Shown: piece after piece, positions 15,932-22,493 of the stretch
Layout of the letters: the number at the start of each line of letters is the position of its first letter
How positions within the stretch are numbered: the first letter of the stretch is position 1
Made by a program: the position numbers and the translations under genes
NCBI GenBank assembly: GCA_028277515.1
Contig: JANQGC010000192.1
Span: forward strand, 1-22,493
Length of the DNA stretch: 22,493 nt
Reading direction: 5' to 3'
Origin: Anaerolineae bacterium
Lineage (GTDB): Bacteria; Chloroflexota; Anaerolineae; Promineifilales; Promineifilaceae
Notes under the pieces: generated by a model
What the model was told of the DNA's origin: nothing
Databases searched by the model: none
The model's input: the letters and a program-made list of their open reading frames with translations, nothing else

Positions 15932-16885
15932 ATGCGCGTACTAATAACCGGTTCCAGTGGCCAAATCGGCACAAATCTGGGACTACGCTTGCAAAATCTA
16001 GGGCATACCGTTTTTGGGGTTGACATCCGGCCTAACCCCTGGACCGATCGCATCCAAACCTTATTGCAAGATTTAAGCTCCCCCTTCACGGCTCATGAGG
16101 GAGGGCTGGGACACGCTTCTTATCCGGAGGATCTGGATGTCGTGATCCACTTTGCTGCCCATGCAAAAGTTCATGAATTGGTGCAGAAACCGCACCGTGC
16201 CCTGGAAAATATCACCATGACCTACAATGTCCTAGAGTTTTGCCGGATGAATAGGCTGCCGGTCATTTTTTCCAGCTCACGTGAGGTCTACGGCGATATT
16301 CACCGCTATATTACTGAAGAATCCTATGCTGATTTCGCTTTCACGGAAAGCCCATACTCGGCCAGTAAAATCGCCGGAGAGGCGCTGATTTACTCCTATG
16401 CGCAATGCTATGATCTGCGCTACCTGGTATTTCGCTTCAGCAATGTATACGGCCGTTATGACAACGATCTACGGCGTATGTCCCGGGTTATCCCCAAATT
16501 CATTGACCAGATCAACCGGGGCCAGGAAATCATCATTTACGGCAAAGATAAAATTTTGGATTTCACTTACGTCGACGATTGCGTCAGCGGCGTCATTGGC
16601 GGCATCAAATTGCTGAAGAGCGACAAGGAAGCCAATCAAACCATCAATCTTGCCTACGGTCAAGGCCAAACGTTGATGGCGATGGCTGAACTGATCGGCC
16701 GGACACTAGACGTCAAACCAAAAATTAACATCCAGCCTTCACGCGTCGGAGAGGTCACGCATTATGTGGCTAATATTAGTAAAGCAAGAGCCTTACTCGA
16801 CTATAATCCACAAACACCGCTCGATCAGGGTGTTCCCAAAGCGGTTGAGTGGTGCCTGGATTGGTGGGAGAACCATCCACGCTAA
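15932..16885 (+). CDS. NAD-dependent epimerase/dehydratase (extended SDR)
   Basis: A 317-residue nucleotide-sugar-type extended SDR. It has the Rossmann motif GSSGQIG at residues 7-13, VVIHFAAHAKVHELV, the serine in VIFSSSREVYGD and the catalytic pair Y142-x3-K146 (YSASK). VFRFSNVYG and FTYVDDCVSGV are standard for UDP-glucose 4-epimerase-like enzymes. It probably makes a nucleotide sugar for the neighbouring glycosyltransferases; which one cannot be read off. I chose ATG 15932 because AGGGAAGG lies 10 bases upstream. An upstream frame from 15872 would run through repeat copy C. The next gene starts 6 bases after its stop. Confidence 0.93.
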   Translation: MRVLITGSSGQIGTNLGLRLQNLGHTVFGVDIRPNPWTDRIQTLLQDLSSPFTAHEGGLGHASYPEDLDVVIHFAAHAKVHELVQKPHRALENITMTYNVLEFCRMNRLPVIFSSSREVYGDIHRYITEESYADFAFTESPYSASKIAGEALIYSYAQCYDLRYLVFRFSNVYGRYDNDLRRMSRVIPKFIDQINRGQEIIIYGKDKILDFTYVDDCVSGVIGGIKLLKSDKEANQTINLAYGQGQTLMAMAELIGRTLDVKPKINIQPSRVGEVTHYVANISKARALLDYNPQTPLDQGVPKAVEWCLDWWENHPR

Positions 16886-16891
16886 CCGGTC

Positions 16892-18016
16892 ATGATCTAC
16901 CTGGATATATCTGCGGCCGTACACAGCCGGGCCGGGTTAGGGCGCTACAGCGAGCAGCTTGCCGGGGCTATGTTACATGAGTATCCTCAACAGGTTGGCT
17001 TTTTTTACAACCAGGGGGGGGACGGCCGATACCCGCCTTCCCTTCCTAAAACAGAACCCCTGCGGAAGGTCAGTTTAGGATATAAACCGTGGCGCATGGC
17101 CGTTCTCCTTGGGCAGAAAATGAACCTGGCTTTTAACCGGCTTGTTCCCCAGGCCACTTTGTTTCACAGCACGGAACACCTGCTACTGCCCTTGCACCGG
17201 GTTCCAACCGTTCTCACGGTTCATGATTTGATATTCAAAAAGTATCCTGAATACCATAAAAGGTTAAACTTCTGGTACCTTAACCAGGCGATGCCCTTAT
17301 ATTGCCAAAAATCGGACGCCATTATCGCTGTTTCCCAGTCTACCAAAAACGACATCATCCATTATTATGGCGTTGAACCGGCCAAAATTCATGTCGTGGC
17401 CGAAGCCGCCTCATCTCTTTTTCGGCCGCCAACAGTGCAACAAATCGAGCAGGTAAGACAAAAATACGATCTGCCGGAGTGCTTCCTGATTCATTTGAGC
17501 ACCATCGAACCGCGCAAGAACCTGGACCGGCTGTTGGATGCCCTGCCTGCTTTGCGCCAATCATTTCCCGATATAGCGCTGGTTCTGGTGGGTGGCAAAG
17601 GCTGGCTATATGAAGATTTTTTCCGTCGATTAGATGAAGAAGGATTGCAAGAAATTGTCATATCTCTGGGTTGGGTTGATGATGATGATCTGCCTGCAGT
17701 TCTGGCCGCGGCCGATTTGGCCGTGCAGCCCAGTCTGTATGAAGGATTTGGCCTGCCAATCCTTGAGCACATGGCCAGTGGGCAGGTTGTGGCAGCCAGC
17801 AACAGCAGCAGCTTTCCGGAGGTGGGTGGTCCGGCGGCCGCCTATTTTGATCCCATGAATGTTGAAGAAATGACGGCCGTTATCAAGCGCCTGCTCCAAA
17901 ACCGCCAGGAATACCAGCATCGCCGGCAACTTGGATTAGAACAAGCGGCGAAATTTAGCTGGCAAAGGGCAGCCAGGGAAACCATGGCCGTATATCAAAC
18001 TCTGCTGCCATCCTGA
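16892..18016 (+). CDS. GT4 family glycosyltransferase
   Basis: A 374-residue GT-B retaining glycosyltransferase. The N-terminal domain starts MIYLDISAAVHSRAGLGRYSEQL, the glycine-rich loop typical of GT4 mannosyltransferase-like enzymes. The middle has LTVHDLIFKKYPE and DAIIAVSQSTKNDIIHYYGV. The C-terminal donor domain has FLIHLSTIEPRKNLDRLLDA, LVLVGGKGW and the EX7E motif with E284 and E292 (YEGFGLPILEHMASG). It is predicted cytoplasmic or membrane-peripheral. The ATG follows the epimerase stop by 6 bases with no Shine-Dalgarno, so translation is probably coupled. The same holds for the next gene, 6 bases downstream. Confidence 0.93.
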   Translation: MIYLDISAAVHSRAGLGRYSEQLAGAMLHEYPQQVGFFYNQGGDGRYPPSLPKTEPLRKVSLGYKPWRMAVLLGQKMNLAFNRLVPQATLFHSTEHLLLPLHRVPTVLTVHDLIFKKYPEYHKRLNFWYLNQAMPLYCQKSDAIIAVSQSTKNDIIHYYGVEPAKIHVVAEAASSLFRPPTVQQIEQVRQKYDLPECFLIHLSTIEPRKNLDRLLDALPALRQSFPDIALVLVGGKGWLYEDFFRRLDEEGLQEIVISLGWVDDDDLPAVLAAADLAVQPSLYEGFGLPILEHMASGQVVAASNSSSFPEVGGPAAAYFDPMNVEEMTAVIKRLLQNRQEYQHRRQLGLEQAAKFSWQRAARETMAVYQTLLPS

Positions 18017-18022
18017 CTCACC

Positions 18023-18466
18023 ATGCGTAAATATCTGACCACCAACTCCATTGCCCTGATCCTGCTGCTGGTCCCACTCATTTACCTGCTAACCCTGGCC
18101 CAAGGATTAGTGCTTGGCGATCCAACTGAATACACCTTCGTAGCCAACATATTAGGCATTGCGCACCCACCTGGCTATGCTTTCATCACTCTCCTGGGAA
18201 AGTTATTTCAGACACTCGTTCCTTTTGGCGATATTCCCTGGAGAATGCATCTACTCTCTGCCACCGTGGCCACTATTGCCGCTATTTTTGTTTATGCTAT
18301 TGTGCGCGCTGTATCCCGCGCATCTCAGAGTGAATCGGCAAACCAAACAATTCTGCTTTACGGAACATTAGCCGCTCTATTTAGTGCACTTACCGTTGCT
18401 ACCGCTTCCGACTTTGGCAGCATGCCATACACGCCAATCCACATATCATCACGGCCACATTTTTAG
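18023..18466 (+). CDS. DUF2723 membrane protein, 5' part before a frameshift
   Basis: The first 130 codons encode the start of a DUF2723 protein: a first membrane helix at about residues 9-29, then the family block LGDPTEYTFVANILGIAHPPGYAFITLLGKLF, then helices around 75-97 and 110-127. After Asp130 (GAC at 18410-18412) the frame reads FGSMPYTP and stops at 18464-18466. The -1 frame from 18415 restores WQHAIHANPHIITATFLAPN, which continues the family alignment. A single T is therefore missing from the run at 18413-18415. No slippery heptamer is present, so programmed frameshifting is unlikely. The ATG lies 6 bases after the GT4 stop. Confidence 0.85.
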   Translation: MRKYLTTNSIALILLLVPLIYLLTLAQGLVLGDPTEYTFVANILGIAHPPGYAFITLLGKLFQTLVPFGDIPWRMHLLSATVATIAAIFVYAIVRAVSRASQSESANQTILLYGTLAALFSALTVATASDFGSMPYTPIHISSRPHF

Positions 18467-18483
18467 CCCCCAATCTTTTCTTT

Positions 18484-20448
18484 TTGACCCGCTGGTATAC
18501 AGATCGTAAGTTTGAACCTGGTCAAGAGCAGCGTTGGCTCTTCGCTTTTTCATTCTCAGCCGGGCTTGGCGTTACCCACCATCCATTAACCGTCTTTTCT
18601 TTTGCGGCCTATGCCATTTTTATCCTGGTTGTGCATCCGGGTATATTACGCGATTGGCGAACCTTGCTCAAAATGGTTGCCTTAGCCTTATTGGGGTTGA
18701 GCGTCTGGCTGTATTTTCCCATCCGCAGCAGCATGGAACCCGCTTTCGGTCCTTCGACGATGAACACCCTGGATGGTTTCCTCGATCATGTATTGGGACG
18801 GGGCATCACCGAAGCATTGCCTTATTATTCATTGGTGGAACAGCCCCAACGCGCCCTGGTTTTCTGGTCGATCCTGCGTTTGCAGTATTCATTACCGGTT
18901 ATTTTCCTGGCCTTAATAGGATTTGGGTGGCCTTTATTAGAACGATGGACCAGGCATAAAAATTTAACGAGCAGCAACCAACAAACAGCACCCCACGCGC
19001 CAGGGGCATTGATTCTTCTATATGCAATGGCCTTCTTGAGTAATTATGCCTTCGTCATCTCCTTAAAAGCCCAGGACATCATGGCCTACATCCTTGGCCC
19101 TTTGTTGATTATCGGCCTGTTCGCTGGAATCGGGCTATTCATGCTGCTCAGCTACCTGCAGGTCACCTTACAACCGGCCAGAAAATGGTTGTTGTCCCTT
19201 GCTCTTGCCTTATTTTTGTTAGGACCTGCGCTACAAATCGTGCAAAATTTCTCGCGCATCTCATTGCACATGTACAATGAAGGGGATGCTTACGTTCAAC
19301 AAGTGTTCAGCCACTTTGCCGGGCAAAATGAGGGGGCTGTGCTTTTAAATGATTGGGAACATATGACACCCTTGTGGTATACGCAGTTTGTGGAAGAGCG
19401 CTGGCCTACTCCGGCCGATGTGCGCCCGGAATATGTATCCACGGCCAGGACCTGGCTGGATAATGTTTTCGATTTCCTGCCAGGCGGGCCAGTTTATCTC
19501 AGCAATTACCGGCGTGAGATCGTTGATGCCGGTTTTCGCTTACGGCCGTCCGGTCCCTTCTATCGTGTCGTTGAACCGGGAGACTCATCTCTCGGAGATG
19601 GTATGACTCCCCTGAATGCAAACTGGGAAGATATACAGTATATGGGATTTGCTTTGCCGGAAAGGGATGTGTCGGCCGGGCAATTTGTGCCCCTGACCCT
19701 GGCCGTGCGTGCCCCAACAGGCACAGATGCGTTTTATGTTCCTGTCGTGACAGTGGGTGATTTGAACTATACCTTTACCACAGACAGCCACTTAGTCTCC
19801 CCGCAGTGGGAACCTGGAGAAATCATCATCGAACGTTTCGATCTGGCCTTGCCCCATGATTTGCCGGGTGGCTCTTACGATGTCAGCGCCAGCTTCAAAA
19901 ATTTGAGCGCCGATACAACCAGTGGAGAACTGGTTTCACTTGGCTCCTTAGAGGTAAGCGAGCGGCCGTTCCCTATCAACACAGATGATTTATTGGCTAA
20001 CTTCCGCCAGCGAGTCGGGTTAGAATGGGCCACTGCGGGTGGTTTCGGCCAACGCTCGGCCGCTCCCTGGAACCAACCCATAAAGGTCGAGCCAGGAGAG
20101 GTTATACCGGTGACATTAGGCTGGAGAAGCCTCGACTATGCCGAACAAAGCTACACCGTATTCGTCCATCTCATTGATCAAGCCAACCAACCCCTCGTCG
20201 CCCTGGATTACACGCCGTTGGGGGGTGCGGCACCGACGCACCTGTGGATTCCCAAATGGCTGCCTGGCCAACGATTTATCGATCCTTACCGCTTAACCAT
20301 CCCCGACAATCTCGCTCCGGGTACTTATTTCATTGAAGTAGGATTATACGAGATGGTTGGCGGCCGGCGGCTAAATATCGCTGATCAAGATGGAAACCTT
20401 GTCGGCGACCGCTACATATTAGGCAGCATCAACGTCATTGCAGAATAA
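18484..20448 (+). CDS. DUF2723 membrane protein, 3' part after the frameshift
   Basis: This is the remainder of the same gene; the frame is open from about 18415, and with one base restored the full protein would be about 808 residues. The first half continues the multi-helix membrane domain (AGLGVTHHPLTVFSFAAYAIFILV, then LLKMVALALLGLSVWLYFPIRSS, and several later helices up to about 19260). DUF2723 proteins belong to the GT-C superfamily of lipid-linked-sugar-dependent glycosyltransferases. HHPL and FPIRSS are typical blocks. The last 300 residues are hydrophilic and beta-rich, with two sandwich-like segments (FVPLTLAVRAP...GGSYDVSASFKN and VIPVTLGWRSL...GTYFIEVGLYE), probably outside the membrane. 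It ends the glycan gene string. Confidence 0.85.
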   Translation: MTRWYTDRKFEPGQEQRWLFAFSFSAGLGVTHHPLTVFSFAAYAIFILVVHPGILRDWRTLLKMVALALLGLSVWLYFPIRSSMEPAFGPSTMNTLDGFLDHVLGRGITEALPYYSLVEQPQRALVFWSILRLQYSLPVIFLALIGFGWPLLERWTRHKNLTSSNQQTAPHAPGALILLYAMAFLSNYAFVISLKAQDIMAYILGPLLIIGLFAGIGLFMLLSYLQVTLQPARKWLLSLALALFLLGPALQIVQNFSRISLHMYNEGDAYVQQVFSHFAGQNEGAVLLNDWEHMTPLWYTQFVEERWPTPADVRPEYVSTARTWLDNVFDFLPGGPVYLSNYRREIVDAGFRLRPSGPFYRVVEPGDSSLGDGMTPLNANWEDIQYMGFALPERDVSAGQFVPLTLAVRAPTGTDAFYVPVVTVGDLNYTFTTDSHLVSPQWEPGEIIIERFDLALPHDLPGGSYDVSASFKNLSADTTSGELVSLGSLEVSERPFPINTDDLLANFRQRVGLEWATAGGFGQRSAAPWNQPIKVEPGEVIPVTLGWRSLDYAEQSYTVFVHLIDQANQPLVALDYTPLGGAAPTHLWIPKWLPGQRFIDPYRLTIPDNLAPGTYFIEVGLYEMVGGRRLNIADQDGNLVGDRYILGSINVIAE

Positions 20449-20526
20449 TCATGTCCGTTCTGATCGACAATTTGAGGAAACGGATTAATAATTGAACCAA
20501 AATTAGTTTTTCGACGTCTTAATAGT

Positions 20527-20982
20527 ATGAAAATAACTCTGACAAAAACCTGGTTCACATTAATTATCCTCATTCTATTGGTCCCCGCTTGCCGGCCGAA
20601 AACCACCCGAACACAATCTCAGGCGACGGCCGATATGGTCATCATTTACCAGCGTGAGGGCGGGTTTGCCGGGCTGGCCGAGCAATGGACTATCCATCCG
20701 GGCGGTTCGATATCCGCGCCCAGGGAACAAGAACTAGAAGGCGATGAAGATGAAACAACGACTGTATTTACTCTGGCTGCCAGTGAAGAAACTGAAAAGC
20801 TAGAAGCCTCATACGTCCCAGATGATAACTGCTGCGACAAATTCATTTATACCATCACTATTCAAACCGGTGATGAGGAACAGATCATCGAAACCAGCGA
20901 CGATGTACAGCAGCCCCAACACCTGACCGATCTGATGACCGCTATTGATAATTTAATTGCCGGTGCCGATGCGCTAGAGTAA
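20527..20982 (+). CDS. Small putative lipoprotein of unknown function
   Basis: A 151-residue protein with the signal MKITLTKTWFTLIILILLVPACRP. A short basic start, a hydrophobic core and Cys22 in a loose lipobox (VPAC) suggest signal peptidase II processing and membrane anchoring outside the cell. The mature part is acidic (ELEGDEDETTTVF, TGDEEQIIETSDD) and has a Cys-Cys pair in DDNCCDKFIYTI. The layout (MVIIYQREGGFAGLAEQWTIHPGG...) suggests a small beta domain, but I recognise no family. It is 78 bases after the DUF2723 gene and convergent with the cyclase gene, 9 bases from its stop. Confidence 0.75.
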   Translation: MKITLTKTWFTLIILILLVPACRPKTTRTQSQATADMVIIYQREGGFAGLAEQWTIHPGGSISAPREQELEGDEDETTTVFTLAASEETEKLEASYVPDDNCCDKFIYTITIQTGDEEQIIETSDDVQQPQHLTDLMTAIDNLIAGADALE

Positions 20983-20991
20983 AGGTAACTA

Positions 20992-22431
20992 TCATTGGAT
21001 CGCTTTTAAGCTATAGATCTGCTCTAATGTCTGGCGGCCTTTGACCTTTACTGCCGGAAGCTTTTGCGCTGTGATGAGATCCTGACACTTTTCAAAGACA
21101 TCTTGACTGATAATGATTTGATCCGGTCTGGCAACTTCCTGCAGGCGCTTAGCTAAAGAAACAGAATCGCCAATAGCAGAATAATCTTTGCGTAGCGCAC
21201 TGCCCACATTGCCGACAACCGCCTTCCCTGTATGAACACCCATCCCAAAATGTAAATACTGATCTTGCGGTAAGGTTCTCCGGTATTCCTCTAATGAGTC
21301 CTGTATCATGCAGGCTGTTTTTAGGGCGCGGAGTTCGTGATCATCCTGCGGATTTAAGGGTGTATTAAATAAAGCCATGAAGGCATCACCCGTAAATTTA
21401 TCGGTCAGACCTTGATATTTCGTTATCGCTTGAACAGCCAGAGTAAAGTAGCCATTGATGACCTGGATTAATTTTTCCGGTTCAATTTCCTCTCCATAAG
21501 TGCTGTAACCGCGGATATCGCCAAATAATACGGTCATGATACGCTGCTGTGGCTGTTGTGCCGCATCTAAGTCCCTTATCTGATCGACTAGCTTCGGCGG
21601 TAAATATCGGCGAACGCTTTCCAGCCGTTTTTTCTCCGAGACATCATTGAGAACCATGGCCACACCCAAGGACTTTTGATCCATGTCCCTTAAAGGTGAA
21701 AAGGTTAGATTCAAGGTTGTAGTATCTAAGCGGTCCTTTAGATGGACATCGTACTCCGCGCTGAGTGTATCTCCAGAGACCATGACTTCATCAACAATCG
21801 ACTCCACCGAAAGACCCACCATCTGTAATATTTTTCTGTAGGTTTGAGACAGAACAGAATTAGCAGGCACCCCCAATATTTGCTCGGCCGCCCGGTTAAA
21901 CAAGGCAATTCGCTCTTTCTCATCAATAGTGATCACTCCACTGGCAATGGAAGCAAACACATTATCCATGAGTTCCTTCATCTCGGTTATTTCAGCCAGG
22001 TTTCTACGAATTTCCTGGAACAGACGCGCATTTTCAATGGCCACAGCAGCCTGGTTGGCAAATGCCACCAGGAGATCACGATCCGCGTCGCCAAAAATGC
22101 CTTCGTTTATGCGGTTATCAACATAGATCACGCCGGTAATCGTCTCTTTTATTTTTAGGGGCACACAAAGAATAGAACGCAGCCGGTAGCTGATGATGCT
22201 TTCCTGGGCGGAAAAGCGATCATCTTCTTGAGCGTTCATGGTAACCACCGGTTCTCCTCGTTTGGCTACCCGGCGCACAATGCTGCGGCTGATCTGGAAG
22301 GATTCGGAGCTTTCAATCGTCTCCTTGTCCATATTGCGCGCGACCTTGACCTCCAGACGGCCGTTGCCCTCATTAAGCAACAGAAGCATAGCCCGTTCTG
22401 CTTCGGTCAAGGCGATGATGACATCCATCAC
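20992..22431 (-). CDS. GAF-PAS-class III adenylate/guanylate cyclase, 5' end disrupted
   Basis: Counting from GTG 22431: a GAF domain at about residues 1-140 (RSILCVPLKIKETITGVIYVDN), a PAS domain at about 152-265 (ITIDEKERIALFNRAAEQILG, VVLNDVSE-like VAMVLNDVSEKKRLE), and a class III cyclase domain at about 290-475. Metal-binding aspartates D305 (LFGDIRGYS) and D349 (FTGDAF) and the adenine-selecting K345 are present. The usual catalytic Asn in VNLAxR is Ser425 (GDSVSLAKR), with Arg429 kept. It would make cyclic nucleotide in response to a small-ligand or redox signal. In-frame stop 22447-22449 lies where homologous sequence should continue. The missing N-terminal residues appear inverted on the plus strand at 22440-22493, so the true gene is longer. 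Confidence 0.88.
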   Translation of the reverse strand: MMDVIIALTEAERAMLLLLNEGNGRLEVKVARNMDKETIESSESFQISRSIVRRVAKRGEPVVTMNAQEDDRFSAQESIISYRLRSILCVPLKIKETITGVIYVDNRINEGIFGDADRDLLVAFANQAAVAIENARLFQEIRRNLAEITEMKELMDNVFASIASGVITIDEKERIALFNRAAEQILGVPANSVLSQTYRKILQMVGLSVESIVDEVMVSGDTLSAEYDVHLKDRLDTTTLNLTFSPLRDMDQKSLGVAMVLNDVSEKKRLESVRRYLPPKLVDQIRDLDAAQQPQQRIMTVLFGDIRGYSTYGEEIEPEKLIQVINGYFTLAVQAITKYQGLTDKFTGDAFMALFNTPLNPQDDHELRALKTACMIQDSLEEYRRTLPQDQYLHFGMGVHTGKAVVGNVGSALRKDYSAIGDSVSLAKRLQEVARPDQIIISQDVFEKCQDLITAQKLPAVKVKGRQTLEQIYSLKAIQ

Positions 22432-22493
22432 CTGTTTCAGCGACCATCAACTCCTCCCTGGAACTTGAGCAGGTGCTGAAACAGGTGATGGAT
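22423..22493. repeat. 19-bp perfect inverted repeat at the window edge
   Basis: ATCCATCACCTGTTTCAGC (22423-22441) and GCTGAAACAGGTGATGGAT (22475-22493) are exact reverse complements around 33 bases. The right arm ends with the window. Read on the plus strand, bases 22440-22493 encode ATINSSLELEQVLKQVMD, exactly the residues expected just before VIIALTEAERA of the minus-strand cyclase. The segment is therefore a fold-back or inversion of that gene's own sequence. Confidence 0.85.

Noticed and set aside
18405..18466. Programmed -1 frameshift producing the full DUF2723 protein
   Set aside because: The site CGACTTTGGC has no XXXYYYZ slippery heptamer, and I see no downstream stem. A missing T is simpler.

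Overview
This 22.5 kb window reads like a contig from a free-living bacterium, most probably a member of the Chloroflexota (Anaerolineae/Caldilineae-type lineages). That placement is an inference from the gene mix: a DUF2723 mannosyltransferase-like protein with C-terminal beta-rich domains, a GAF-PAS-cyclase, a two-ATPase Clp protein with a degenerate first ATPase domain, and many surface-glycan genes. Base composition is roughly balanced. The palindrome CGGCCG is strikingly over-represented: about 50 copies by hand count, where about 5-6 would be expected. I see no plasmid, phage, insertion-sequence transposase, CRISPR or rRNA/tRNA genes.

Left part (1-5310): the 3' part of trpA overlaps by 4 bp a YyaL/DUF255 thioredoxin-fold protein and is followed by a strong hairpin terminator. 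Convergent to these is a 735-residue ClpB/ClpC-like AAA+ protein. Upstream of it lies a 312-base gene-free gap carrying a perfect 14-bp inverted repeat in front of yccF.

Middle part (5311-12823): yccF with its terminator, an unrecognised two-anchor exported protein, a DUF123/GIY-YIG nuclease-like gene on the minus strand, rlmN, a GT-B glycosyltransferase on the minus strand, an AcuB-like CBS-ACT protein, an atypical SDR epimerase-like protein, and asnS. rlmN is bracketed by two similar ~85-90 bp palindromic elements that share the half-site GTGACAGTCAC. A third, shorter relative lies at 15853-15898.

Right part (12912-22493): a YbhN/LPG-synthase-type membrane protein, a Nudix-like gene, a small Tat-signal lipoprotein, then a surface-glycan module: WecG/TagA/CpsF glycosyltransferase, NAD-dependent epimerase/dehydratase, GT4 glycosyltransferase and the DUF2723 protein. 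The last is split by a single-base frameshift. A small lipoprotein follows, then a convergent GAF-PAS-class III nucleotide cyclase. The cyclase reading frame is broken near the window edge by a 19-bp inverted repeat that looks like a fold-back chimera, or less likely a small inversion.

The strongest leads are the palindromic repeat family around rlmN, the HIP1-like CGGCCG signature, the Clp protein with a dead-looking first ATPase domain and no clear ClpP-docking tripeptide, and the altered catalytic residue of the cyclase. I did not find a convincing new defence or mobile system. Most of the window is ordinary housekeeping and envelope-glycan chromosome.
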